From Candidatus Zixiibacteriota bacterium (GTDB taxonomy: Bacteria > Zixibacteria > MSB-5A5 > GN15 > FEB-12): DNA of 64,000 nt. Made by a program: the position numbers and the translations under genes. The stretch spans positions 1-64,000 of the forward strand of contig JANQPI010000020.1 of the NCBI GenBank assembly GCA_028289585.1, given 5' to 3'. Below, piece after piece: positions 1 to 9,895 of this stretch (position 1 is the first letter of the stretch; each line of letters opens with the position of its first letter). Below the pieces are notes generated by a model. It was given only the letters and a program-made list of their open reading frames with translations. It was not told the origin of the DNA and made no database searches.

Positions 1-1
1 C

Positions 2-1801
2 GTCGCGCAGTTCGCTTCCTTCGATTCGGCCAACTTCACCTTTAGTGTGACTGGCATCGAGGAAGGTCATGCCGACTTCACAATCGGTATCTTCCATGAC
101 GATCACGCCGATTACCTCTCCCCTGACATGGAAATCCACGTCGAGGAGGAGCATGCTGAGGCTGAAGGTCTCCGTATTGTCGACGCCATGGGTGACACCC
201 TCGTCTGGGTCGATGGCCTGACTGTTACCGGTGAGATCGAAGTCTCCCATGAGGACACGACCGATCTACTCACGGTCTGGTTCCTGACCGCGACCGACTC
301 CCTCTTCCAGCCGGATGAGCCAATGGAGTTCCCGATGGTTGGTAGTATTCTTGATGTCCTAACGGCTGATTTCGCCTCGTTCGATTCAACGGGCTACACG
401 TTCTCCGTCGTTGGTGTCGAGGAAGGCATCACATCCACGACGATTGGCATCTTCCATGACGATCACGTTGACTACCTGAGTCCGGCGATTGAGATTCATG
501 TTGAAGAGCATGCTGAGGCCGAAGGTCTCCGCATTGTCGACGCCATGGGTGACACCCTCGTCTGGGTCGATGGTCTGACGGTCACCGGTGAGATCGAGGT
601 TGAACACGAAGAGACGACTGACCTCCTGACCGTCTGGTTCAAGTCGGCGACTGGCTCACTCTTCCAGCCGGATGATCCGTCCGAATTCTGGATGGTCGGT
701 ACGATCGCCGATACGACTGTGGCGAAGTTTGCTTCCTTCGATTCGACTAACTACACGTTCTCAGTTGTTGGTGTCGAAGAAGGGCAAGCCGACTTCACGA
801 TCGCAATCTTCCATGACAACCATGCCGACTACACCTCTCCTGGCATGGAGACTCACGTCGAGGAAGAGCATGCTGAGGCCGAAGGTCTCCGTATTGTTGA
901 CGCCATGGGTGACACCCTCGTCTGGGTCGATGGTCTGACCGTCACCGGTGAGATCGAAGTTGATCACGAAGAAACGACCGACCTCCTGACCGTCTGGTTC
1001 GTCACCGCGACCGATTCGCTCTTCCAGCCGGATGATCCGGCCGCGTACTGGATGATCGGTACGATCGCCGATACGACCGTCGCGCAGTTCGCTTCCTTCG
1101 ATTCGGCCAACTACACCTTTAGTGTCCTCGGCGTCGAAGAAGGCCACGCTGACTTCACGCTCGGTATCTTCCATGATGACCATGCCGACTACACCTCTCC
1201 GAACATGGAAATTCACGTTGAGGAAGAGCATGCCGAGGCCGAAGGTCTCCGTCTGGTCCACGCAGGCGACACGCTCGTTTACGTCAACGGCCTGACGATT
1301 ACCGGTAGCGTTGACGTTGGCCCGGGCCAGACACTTTCTGGAATCGAGGTTTGGTTCGTGAGCCCAACCGACTCGCTCTTCCGGCCGGGTGAGCCGGATG
1401 AGTTCTGGATGATCGGTGCCTCAAACGACACGACCACCGCGACGCTCAGCGCACTCGACTCGGCATTGTACACGATCGATGTTACCGGCGTCGCGGCTGG
1501 TAATGGCGACATTTGGCTGGGCATCTTCCATAATGACCATGCCGATTACACGTCGCCGGCCATCCCGGTCGCTGTGTCCGCTGACTGCTGTGTTGGTAGC
1601 CGCGGCGACTTCAACTGTGATGGCAACGTCGGACTGCCCGACCTTTCGAGAATGATCGACTATCTGTTGATCTCGTTTGCGCCCCTCTGTTGTGAGACTG
1701 CTGCAGATCTGAATGACGATGGTGGCATTGGGCTTCCGGATCTGTCGTTGTTGATCGACCACCTCTTCATCACGTTCACACCGCTCATTCCTTGTAATTG
1801 A
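2..1801 (+). CDS. Secreted tandem-repeat protein with His/Asp/Glu-rich ~120-aa repeats and C-terminal dockerin type I-like domain (5' end truncated by window)
   Basis: Frame is open to the window edge (VAQFASFDSANFTFSV precedes the listed GTG at 47). Repeats of FHDDHADYxSPxMEIHVEEEHAEAEGLRIVDAMGDTLVWVDGLTVTGEIEV. C-term DFNCDGNVGLPDLSRMIDYLL...DLNDDGGIGLPDLSLLIDHLF is dockerin-like. Confidence 0.85.
   Translation, partial: VAQFASFDSANFTFSVTGIEEGHADFTIGIFHDDHADYLSPDMEIHVEEEHAEAEGLRIVDAMGDTLVWVDGLTVTGEIEVSHEDTTDLLTVWFLTATDSLFQPDEPMEFPMVGSILDVLTADFASFDSTGYTFSVVGVEEGITSTTIGIFHDDHVDYLSPAIEIHVEEHAEAEGLRIVDAMGDTLVWVDGLTVTGEIEVEHEETTDLLTVWFKSATGSLFQPDDPSEFWMVGTIADTTVAKFASFDSTNYTFSVVGVEEGQADFTIAIFHDNHADYTSPGMETHVEEEHAEAEGLRIVDAMGDTLVWVDGLTVTGEIEVDHEETTDLLTVWFVTATDSLFQPDDPAAYWMIGTIADTTVAQFASFDSANYTFSVLGVEEGHADFTLGIFHDDHADYTSPNMEIHVEEEHAEAEGLRLVHAGDTLVYVNGLTITGSVDVGPGQTLSGIEVWFVSPTDSLFRPGEPDEFWMIGASNDTTTATLSALDSALYTIDVTGVAAGNGDIWLGIFHNDHADYTSPAIPVAVSADCCVGSRGDFNCDGNVGLPDLSRMIDYLLISFAPLCCETAADLNDDGGIGLPDLSLLIDHLFITFTPLIPCN
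164..1523 (+). repeat. In-gene tandem repeat, period 357-360 bp (~4 units)
   Basis: gaaggtctccg(t/c)(a/c)t... recurs at 164, 521, 881 and 1241; spacing 357, 360, 360 nt, the shorter unit lacking one Glu codon. Confidence 0.9.
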
Positions 1802-1820
1802 GCGTAGCTGATTGAGGTAA

Positions 1821-3824
1821 GTGACAAACATGTCTTCAACACGCTTTCACAGCGTTCTCTTCAGCACGGTGGTCGGGATTTTAATCCCGGCCACCATCTT
1901 TCTCGCCAGCTGCTCAACGGAGAACCCGGTGAGTCCGGAGACCGACTGTACTCATGTTGATGGTGAGGGACTCCTCGTGGCGTCGTCCGGTGGGACGGTC
2001 ATGGCGAGCCAGTGGTTACTCAATGTCGATGGCGGGCTGACAACTATCGCTGGCGAGGAATCCGATCGACTGACCGTTCGGTTCCTCGATCCCGACAGCA
2101 ATGCGGCACTGTTCGTCGACAACTGCACCGACCACTCGCTCCGCTGGACTGGATTGGATACCTCGATTGCGCGGATCGAGTTGTGGCCGGGCGGCGGCAA
2201 GTACGATGTGACTGTGCGGGGTGTTGCCCCGGGCTCCACGTCGGTACGTTTCCTCGCCTGGCACGCCGGTGACCACGCTGATTTCACCTCGCAACCAATT
2301 TCGATTGTTGTCGAAGGTGGTCTGGGAACCGATACAGCGAACGGACTACGCATTGTTGATGGCACCGAGACACTTGTCGAGGTCTGGGGCGATGCGGCGA
2401 CCGGAGTCGTGAGCGACTCGCTGCGTCTTGCTCCCAACGTTACGACATCCCGACTTCAGGTCGTTTGGCTGAATAGCGATTCGTTACCGATCGTTCAGCC
2501 GTTGAGTTCGCTATCGGCGAGTATCGCGGATCCGACAGTTGCCCAGGTCGTCGACGTGTCAACCACGGGGCTACAGCTCGCCGGGGTTAACCCGGGAGTA
2601 ACGACCCTTTCGCTGCTGTTGGGCACCTACCCAGCACCACTGATTCCAATCGCTGTTCGCGAACCGGTAGCGAGTGGTGTTGTCGTCTACGATGACGGAC
2701 TTCCCGTCACGACTGTCTGGCAGGGCGCCGCCGATAACGCGATGACGCTGCCCGATGGCTGGACCAACTATGGTCTGAGTATTGAATTTCTTGGTGCCGA
2801 TTCGTTGCCGCTGCCATCCTTGTCCGGCTACACTGTTGACGTTGCACCGAGTAATAGCTCGCAACTGATAGTGTCACCAGACGGAGACACCTGGACAATT
2901 ACCGCCCGACAGATGGGCACAACAGATATTCTCGTCCGTCTCCTCGATGGTTCGACCGAGGTATTCACAGCGACCGTCCCGGTCGACGTTGCTGCTCACC
3001 AGCCGTGGCCGTCGCCAGTCGCGTCGGTTGGCCGCAACGACAACATGATGGCGAGCTGGAACTATGATCCCGTCCGTGCTCCGAATGAGGCGATCGGGAC
3101 AATCGTCGCCGAAATGGGAACAACGCTGAGCAACCTGACTGTCATCTGGCACGATTCGATCGACGTAGCTCTTGGCCTTGGTCTCGACACACTCCAGCCG
3201 CTTGACTCTCGCTACCAGGCATCGTGGGAGTTGTCTAACCCCAGCCTGGCGAGTCTTGATTCCGTGGACAAATGGACACGGGACCTTGTTCCGCTGCAAA
3301 CCGGGAACGGTACGTTGACGGTCCGACTTCAGTTTGACGGCAGCGACGAAATTGTTGCCGGCCCCTTCCGACTGATCGTTCGTGACACCCATCTGCCAGG
3401 CAGTGATACCGCGAGCGGAATTATCACCTATTCCGGCGCGTGGATGGCGGTTGTTAACGGCGATTCACTTCTGACTGACGGCACGTATTGCGCGAAGACG
3501 CTGAATGGCGGATTCGCCAGTAGCGCGGTGCCACTCCGCCCCGGGGTGCTGTCGGCCCTGTACAAGTACTGGCTTCCGAACCCGAGTGATAGTTGTGTGC
3601 GCGACGATTCTTGGTCGACAAATCGCTATGAACTTATCTTCGATTTCACAGACCCTGGAATCGCCAATACGCTCTATCACCCAATTCACTGGGGCGAGCG
3701 ACAGATCTTCCATCTGCTCGGACTGAACCCTGGTACGACGTCGGTGAAGATTCACTTCGTTGATAAGCAGTTGAATGTGGTTACGTTCACTACACCGCTT
3801 ATCCCGGTCGAAGTGATTCCGTGA
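1821..3824 (+). CDS. Lipoprotein with domains related to the upstream repeat protein (HADF-S-type motif)
   Basis: Signal/lipobox IFLASCS; AWHAGDHADFTSQPISIVVEGG and GLRIVDGTETLVEV resemble repeats of the upstream protein. Start could be the ATG at 1830. Confidence 0.75.
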   Translation: MTNMSSTRFHSVLFSTVVGILIPATIFLASCSTENPVSPETDCTHVDGEGLLVASSGGTVMASQWLLNVDGGLTTIAGEESDRLTVRFLDPDSNAALFVDNCTDHSLRWTGLDTSIARIELWPGGGKYDVTVRGVAPGSTSVRFLAWHAGDHADFTSQPISIVVEGGLGTDTANGLRIVDGTETLVEVWGDAATGVVSDSLRLAPNVTTSRLQVVWLNSDSLPIVQPLSSLSASIADPTVAQVVDVSTTGLQLAGVNPGVTTLSLLLGTYPAPLIPIAVREPVASGVVVYDDGLPVTTVWQGAADNAMTLPDGWTNYGLSIEFLGADSLPLPSLSGYTVDVAPSNSSQLIVSPDGDTWTITARQMGTTDILVRLLDGSTEVFTATVPVDVAAHQPWPSPVASVGRNDNMMASWNYDPVRAPNEAIGTIVAEMGTTLSNLTVIWHDSIDVALGLGLDTLQPLDSRYQASWELSNPSLASLDSVDKWTRDLVPLQTGNGTLTVRLQFDGSDEIVAGPFRLIVRDTHLPGSDTASGIITYSGAWMAVVNGDSLLTDGTYCAKTLNGGFASSAVPLRPGVLSALYKYWLPNPSDSCVRDDSWSTNRYELIFDFTDPGIANTLYHPIHWGERQIFHLLGLNPGTTSVKIHFVDKQLNVVTFTTPLIPVEVIP

Positions 3825-6034
3825 GGAGAAACTCACTGATTCGTATTCGTTCGTTACTGTTCGGAATACTCTTGCTGGCGTCAGCTACGGTCTCAACCGT
3901 AGCGGCGCCAGATCTTATGGTCCGAGTGATTGATGCCCGCACGGGCAATCCAATTGTCCAGGCTTCTGTGGCAGTCATTGGAACGTCAGCGGGCGGTATG
4001 AGCGACACCATGGGTGTTGTGATCCTGTCGCACGATCAGTTCCCCTATCGCGTGCAGATTTCACACGTTGCGTATCAGACTGCCACCATGACGATCGAGT
4101 CGTGGGAGGACACGGTCGTTGAACTCGTCCCCCGCTATCGGGAACTGGGCACGATTCAGGTGATCGGTGAGGCGGATGTAGTCAACGACGTCACCGATCG
4201 CTCGGTGCTGCTCGACGAGGAGTCACTCGTCCGCGCCTTGGCCCCCACGATCGCACAATCACTCGCCAACGAACCGGGCGTTCGGCAACGGAGCATGGGT
4301 CCCGCACCGGCCCGACCCGTGCTTCGCGGTTTGGATGGCCACCGCTTGCCGGTGTTGGCCGATGGCCAAGCGACGGGTGATCTGTCGGCAACGTCGTCGG
4401 ACCACGCAGTCGCTATTGAACCGCTCACGGCCGAAAAGATTGAAGTCGTCCGCGGGCCGGCCAGCCTGTTGTTCGGCAGTGCGACCCTTGGCGGAGCGGT
4501 CAACGTCCGCACCACTGCCCTTCCGCAACCAACCGAGCAGCCCCTCGCGGGTGCGATGACCGTGAGCAGTAACAGCGGGACGAACGGACTCGCCGGACAT
4601 GGTGACCTGACCGTAAGTACCGGACCGCTGGCGGTTCGTGTAACCGGTTATGATCGCTCGAACGACGACTTGCGCGGGCCCGACTCGACTCTGCCTAATT
4701 CGTGGATGCGGTCCGACGGTTGGTCGCTCGCGGGAGCGTTGACACAAAATGCCCTCAATCTGACGGGTGGCTACGCTGCGTATACCAGCAGCTACGCAAT
4801 CCCCGGCGGTTTCCTGGGCGGCCACGAAAACGGCGTCCGGATCAATCTCTGGCGAAAGTCGTGGCAGGGAGAACTCGACTGGCGGACGAGTAACGAGTTA
4901 CTTAGCCGTGTACGAGTGCGTCTATCTCAGCATCGCTTCTTCCAGCGGGAAGATGAAAGCTCGGGCGTGTGTGGCGTCTCGTTCGGGACGGTGACGTATA
5001 ACGGCAGCGCTATGGCCGATGTGAATGTCATCGGCTCGCGACCATTGGTCGCCGGGCTGCTCGTTCAATACCGCGATTACGCTCAGGGGTGTTTGGCGTT
5101 TTCGCCGCCGACCGAAGAGATCGGCATCGCTGGCGTTCTCTTGCAGCGGTTTAATCTCTCGCCTCGTCTGATGGCGACAGCTGCGGGTCGTGTCGACTGG
5201 TTTGATGTCGACGTCAACCCCATTGACCGCACCCGCAACAAAGCTGGCGATCTTGTCGATCGGCAGTTCTCGGGTTTTTCCGGCGGTCTCGAATTGCGCT
5301 GGCGGTTGACCTCGGCGGTGACACTCGAATCCGAGCTGATGCGCGCCTGGCGTGCGCCCGCAACGGAGGAGCTCTTCTCCGATGGCCCCCATCTGGCCGC
5401 ATACTCGTACGAAGTCGGTAACAGCACGCTCAGCGCTGAAGCCGGATGGGGCATTGATTTTGGCACAACGATCACGACTGGTCCGGCGACGTTTCGTGCG
5501 AACGGCTTCTACAACCGGTATGACCGGTATCTCTTCCCAAGCAATACAGGTGAGGTCGAAGTCGGACCCGGATCAGGCGGATTCCTTCCCCGGTATCAGT
5601 ACATTGAACGCCCGACCGAATTTGTAGGCGGTGAACTTTCGGCGACCGCTCGTTTTGGTCGGTGGGTGATGGCATCAGATGTTAGCCTGACTCAGGGTAC
5701 GCTGACCGATAGCCGCGAACCGCTACCGTTCATCTCTCCGGTGAGCGGACAGATTGAGTTCGGATATCATCGTAAGCGCTGGCAGGTCGATACTCGGACA
5801 CGGTGGGCGTCGAGCCAAACGCGCACTGGTGCTTTCGAGTCCGCAACGGCGGGATATGCCGTTGTCGATCTCTCGGCCGCTATCTCGACCGAGCTACTGC
5901 ACCGTGACATGATCATCAGTGTGGAGGTTCGGAATCTCTTTGATGCGGAGTATCGTGATCATCTGTCACGCATTCGTTCGGTCTTCCCGGAGCCGGGACG
6001 GAGCGCCGGCGCCACGATCCGCTACCAGCTCTAG
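3821..6034 (+). CDS. TonB-dependent receptor, ZnuD-like, with N-terminal carboxypeptidase-regulatory-like domain
   Basis: Plug motif LRGLDGHRLPVLADGQATGDLSATSSDHAVAIEPLTAEKIEVVRGPASLLFGSATLGGAVNVRT; C-term beta-barrel end VRNLFDAEYRDHLSRIRSVFPEPGRSAGATIRYQL. GTG start overlaps the upstream stop. Confidence 0.9.
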   Translation: MRRNSLIRIRSLLFGILLLASATVSTVAAPDLMVRVIDARTGNPIVQASVAVIGTSAGGMSDTMGVVILSHDQFPYRVQISHVAYQTATMTIESWEDTVVELVPRYRELGTIQVIGEADVVNDVTDRSVLLDEESLVRALAPTIAQSLANEPGVRQRSMGPAPARPVLRGLDGHRLPVLADGQATGDLSATSSDHAVAIEPLTAEKIEVVRGPASLLFGSATLGGAVNVRTTALPQPTEQPLAGAMTVSSNSGTNGLAGHGDLTVSTGPLAVRVTGYDRSNDDLRGPDSTLPNSWMRSDGWSLAGALTQNALNLTGGYAAYTSSYAIPGGFLGGHENGVRINLWRKSWQGELDWRTSNELLSRVRVRLSQHRFFQREDESSGVCGVSFGTVTYNGSAMADVNVIGSRPLVAGLLVQYRDYAQGCLAFSPPTEEIGIAGVLLQRFNLSPRLMATAAGRVDWFDVDVNPIDRTRNKAGDLVDRQFSGFSGGLELRWRLTSAVTLESELMRAWRAPATEELFSDGPHLAAYSYEVGNSTLSAEAGWGIDFGTTITTGPATFRANGFYNRYDRYLFPSNTGEVEVGPGSGGFLPRYQYIERPTEFVGGELSATARFGRWVMASDVSLTQGTLTDSREPLPFISPVSGQIEFGYHRKRWQVDTRTRWASSQTRTGAFESATAGYAVVDLSAAISTELLHRDMIISVEVRNLFDAEYRDHLSRIRSVFPEPGRSAGATIRYQL

Positions 6035-6069
6035 GCGGCTTTACCGCGCCCTCTTCTCATCCGATTGGA

Positions 6070-8253
6070 TTAACCACTCGACGGCCTGGTTGAAAGCGAG
6101 TCCGCAGTTTGCCCCGCGGCGACAAGTCCCTCAAGCATTCGACTCTGGACCTTGTGTATGCCAATGTATTGATATTCCCAAATGAGATAGCCGTCGTGGA
6201 CAAGACGCATTGAAGGCAGGCCACCACACTCAAAGAAGTTAGATGCACGGCCGTTGTCTTTATAGGTAGGGAACGGGAACCTGTTCTCGGCAAGGTACTT
6301 TGGAACAGCATCCATTGATGCCGTTCCCGTTATCCGTGTGACCGCGACGATCTCCAGACCTTCAGAGTTGTAATTCGGATAGATGTTGCGAAGGCGCTTC
6401 AAGGCGATATGGGACCATGGACACCATGTTTCAAACCAGATGAAGAGCTGAGCCGGCAACCTATCAAAATCATCGTCACCCTGGAACGTGTAGACGAATC
6501 CGATATCCTCAGGGATAGCCCGATATCCATAGAGTGCCTTGGCCGAATCGAGGTCGCCCTTGGTTATGTACAGCATTGCCATCATGCTCCGGGATCGTCT
6601 AGAAGTAAAACTATGCTCACCATGGGTATCCAGGGATCGATCATAGGCATTGCGAATGAGTGGTGCAGCTTCATCGATTCGTCCGATGTCGAGGAGCACC
6701 CAGGCAAGGTTGAGTTGCTTGACAATAGTCTCCGCAGAATCGGCTCCAAGAACTCGTTGATACGTCTCAAATGCGTCCAACGCATACGAGTGGGCATCAT
6801 CAATGCGTCGACGCGTACTGATCGCTGCTGCAACGCTACTCTTGGCATCGGCTATCTCAAGCTCATTCGAACCATCGCTACGCTTCTGAATGGCATCGAG
6901 GATTGCCTTCTCATTCTCAATCAGGTCATTTGTAGCTCCGAGCATTTGATAAGCGTAGGACAGTTCTTCCCGAGCCGCGATTGTCTCATCGGCTAGTTCG
7001 CCCAGGCTCTTAGTGCGGAGGCGCACAGCTGCTTCGTGTTCCCGGCGCCCTAACTCGGCTGCGCCGATCGACTTGTACGCGTGACCAATCGCCAGACGTA
7101 GATCCGCCTCACCCTCAGGATTGTCGGGAAACGATCCGTCGAGTCTCTCGGTCGTCTGATTCAACATCTCAAGAACCGAGATCGTATCGCCGCATCCCCA
7201 CGGAATGACCTCGGTATAGACGCTCGTTAGAAAGTCGTGACTCTCTTGAATCTGAGCGAGTGATTTCCGCGTCTCGGCTGCCGACTGCTTGGCACGAAAG
7301 AAGAACACCGCAAAGGCAATGGCGACAACCATCAGACTGAGCATCCCAACTCCGGCGATCACGGACACTCCGCGCGACTTTGGTCCTTCGTCGGAGTTGT
7401 TAGCAGACGTAGCAATCCACGATAATTCGTCGGTCAGATCGCGCGCCGTCTGCCAGCGTTTGTCGGGCTCTTTATCAAGACACTTGTGAATGAGCCGATC
7501 AAGTGACGGCGGCGAGGTCGGTGTCGCGGCTGTTATCGGCTCCGGAATCTCTTTCATGATCGAGCCGATGAGGCTCGCCTTGCTTGTTCCCGTGAATGGC
7601 CGAGCACCGGTCATCATCTCGTAAAGACACGCCCCCATGGCGAAAATGTCGCTCCGCTCGTCAGCCTCACGACCTTCTAGTTGCTCAGGTGACATGTATT
7701 GCAGCGTCCCAACGATCTGACCACGGCTAGTGACCGGTGTTGACGCGGTGTCATCATGCATGCCGGTTACCGTTTCGGCCGCAAACTTAGCTAACCCAAA
7801 GTCGAGGAGTTTGGCACCGGATTCCGTCAGGTAGACGTTACTTGGTTTGAGGTCGCGATGGATTAGGCCACGACGGTGCGCGGAGGCAAGTGCCTCGCCA
7901 ATCTGCTGACCAATCGTAAGTGCCTCCGCAAGGCCCATCTTGCCTCGACGAAGTCGAGCCTCAAGCGTTTCTCCCTCGAGGAACTCAAGGACGAGGTAGT
8001 CGATGCCGTCCGTTTGCCCAATGTCATGCAATGTGCAGATGTTGGGGTGATTGAGACTGGAAAGCGTCTTCGCTTCCCGCTCAAATCGTGCTCGCATCCC
8101 CTCCTGGAGCGACGCATGGGAGGGCATGATCTTGATTGCCACGGTGCGGTTGAGACGAGTATCGGTCGCACGATAGACCTCGCCCATACCACCGCTCCCA
8201 GCGGGGGCTTCGATCACATAGGGGCCTAGCTGCTGACCTGCAGACAGATGCAT
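6070..8253 (-). CDS. Ser/Thr protein kinase - TM - TPR - thioredoxin/TlpA-like fusion
   Basis: GSGGMGEVYRATDTRLNRTVAIKI, HRDLKPSN, DFGLAKF, APE-like segment; TM GVGMLSLMVVAIAFAVFFF; helical repeats; C-term AQLFIWFETWCPWSHIALKRLRNIY. RBS agggagaa upstream. Confidence 0.9.
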   Translation of the reverse strand: MHLSAGQQLGPYVIEAPAGSGGMGEVYRATDTRLNRTVAIKIMPSHASLQEGMRARFEREAKTLSSLNHPNICTLHDIGQTDGIDYLVLEFLEGETLEARLRRGKMGLAEALTIGQQIGEALASAHRRGLIHRDLKPSNVYLTESGAKLLDFGLAKFAAETVTGMHDDTASTPVTSRGQIVGTLQYMSPEQLEGREADERSDIFAMGACLYEMMTGARPFTGTSKASLIGSIMKEIPEPITAATPTSPPSLDRLIHKCLDKEPDKRWQTARDLTDELSWIATSANNSDEGPKSRGVSVIAGVGMLSLMVVAIAFAVFFFRAKQSAAETRKSLAQIQESHDFLTSVYTEVIPWGCGDTISVLEMLNQTTERLDGSFPDNPEGEADLRLAIGHAYKSIGAAELGRREHEAAVRLRTKSLGELADETIAAREELSYAYQMLGATNDLIENEKAILDAIQKRSDGSNELEIADAKSSVAAAISTRRRIDDAHSYALDAFETYQRVLGADSAETIVKQLNLAWVLLDIGRIDEAAPLIRNAYDRSLDTHGEHSFTSRRSRSMMAMLYITKGDLDSAKALYGYRAIPEDIGFVYTFQGDDDFDRLPAQLFIWFETWCPWSHIALKRLRNIYPNYNSEGLEIVAVTRITGTASMDAVPKYLAENRFPFPTYKDNGRASNFFECGGLPSMRLVHDGYLIWEYQYIGIHKVQSRMLEGLVAAGQTADSLSTRPSSG

Positions 8254-8662
8254 CTGTTCTCCCTATCAACAATGTCTCGTTAGATGGCAACGAGGCCTAG
8301 TGATTGGCCAATGTGCCGAATGTGCCGTTCGAAGTTCTTCCAAACGGGCACTTCAAGGTACATGATCTGACATCAATACGTAAGACCAAAGAATCGGTTG
8401 GAAGATTCGTTCCCTCCCGCCGGTGGCATGGGGCGATGGGAATGCCATCGGTGCCACGACAACTCATCGCCTCCCAATAGTTTAGCGAAACGAAACGGTT
8501 GCCCCTAAGGCGACCGCCCGAGGCCAACTCGAATCCGCTTGACAACATATCGAGGTCGGATTCTCTCTACGATGCATGCACTTGGGTGACTACCACCGGA
8601 TGACCGCGCTAAGAATCTCAGCGTGAGCCGGACGCCCAAAATCGAACGGGAGACGCCAGAAC

Positions 8663-9874
8663 ATGTCGAATGAGCACTTAGTCGTTACCATCGTCGGTGG
8701 GGGCGCCAGCGCCCACGTGATTATCCCTTTGCTTTCCCATGCCGGTCACACGGTGCAGCTGCTCACACGCCGCCCCGAGGAGTGGTCGAACGAGATCGAG
8801 CTCCAACAACAGTCGATCGACGAAGAGGTTGAACGCACGGTTACCGGCAAACTGAGTCTGGCAACCGATGATCCCGCTCAGGCGATTCCGCAGAGCGATG
8901 CGGTTATTCTCTGCATGCCGGTCTGTAGTTATCGCTCCGCGCTGCGGCGTATCGCGCCGCACCTACGGCGAGACCGCGAGGTAGCCGTCGGTACGATCTA
9001 CGGCCAGGCGGGATTCAACTGGATGACCGGCGAGATCGAAAAGGAGCAATCACTCGACAACATCACAACATTCGCAGTCGGCCTTATTCCCTGGATTTGT
9101 CGGGTGCGCGAGTATGGCAAGCTCGGTGTCACCTATGGGTGCAAAGTCGTGAACCTGGCTGCGGTCTCCCCTCGTGATCGGTTCGCCGACCTGAACACCA
9201 GGCTACTTGGCGCCATCTGCGAAAAGTGGTTCGATAAGGGCGCGTTTATTCAGGCCGACAGCTTCCTGTCGCTTACCCTCTCGGTCGATAACCAACTGAT
9301 CCACCCCTCCCGCTGCTACGGTCTGTACAAGCGCTACGGCGGCAGATGGACGACTCGCGAAGAGATTCCATACTTCTATCGCGACTTCGACGATCTCTCT
9401 GCCGACCTGATGCGTGATCTCGACGCTGACTACGACAAAGTGCGCAACGGCATTCGGTCCCGCTTCCCGAACCGCGAGTTTCCCCACATGCTCGACTACC
9501 TCGGGTCCGAACGACTCTCGTATCAGAGCACGAATACCGATATTCGCGAATCGTTTACGACGTCGAAAACGCTTGGCGCGATCAAGCCACCAACCAAGCA
9601 GATTGAGAGTGGCGAGTTCGTGATCGACACCGATCATCGGTTCTTTACCGACGATGTCTCCTACGGTGTCTGTATTGCCAAGTGGATGGCACAGGAGATG
9701 AATCTGACGGTTCCGACGATCGACGCGATCATCGAGTGGGTCCAGGATATCCGCGGTGAGACATACCTTGTCGACGGCGTGTTGCAGGTCGAGAACGAAA
9801 GTCTGGCTGGCGATTTGCGTTCGGGAATTCCTCCGGTCTACGGGATACGGACGCTTGAGGGAGTCGTCGACTGA
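8663..9874 (+). CDS. NAD/NADP octopine/opine dehydrogenase family protein
   Basis: N-term VTIVGGGASAHVIIPLLSHAGHTVQLLTRR Rossmann motif; DNQLIHPSRCYGLY and C-term helical domain pattern of the opine DH family. Confidence 0.75.
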   Translation: MSNEHLVVTIVGGGASAHVIIPLLSHAGHTVQLLTRRPEEWSNEIELQQQSIDEEVERTVTGKLSLATDDPAQAIPQSDAVILCMPVCSYRSALRRIAPHLRRDREVAVGTIYGQAGFNWMTGEIEKEQSLDNITTFAVGLIPWICRVREYGKLGVTYGCKVVNLAAVSPRDRFADLNTRLLGAICEKWFDKGAFIQADSFLSLTLSVDNQLIHPSRCYGLYKRYGGRWTTREEIPYFYRDFDDLSADLMRDLDADYDKVRNGIRSRFPNREFPHMLDYLGSERLSYQSTNTDIRESFTTSKTLGAIKPPTKQIESGEFVIDTDHRFFTDDVSYGVCIAKWMAQEMNLTVPTIDAIIEWVQDIRGETYLVDGVLQVENESLAGDLRSGIPPVYGIRTLEGVVD

Positions 9875-9895
9875 GTCGGTTGCTGCCAACCCCGA

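Noticed and set aside
761-1261. 166-aa reverse ORF inside the tandem-repeat gene
   Set aside because: Mirror of the repeats; it repeats only because the sense strand does, and the sense strand has clear domain signatures.
2874-3392. 172-aa reverse ORF
   Set aside because: Lies fully inside the lipoprotein gene on the opposite strand; no recognisable motif or RBS.
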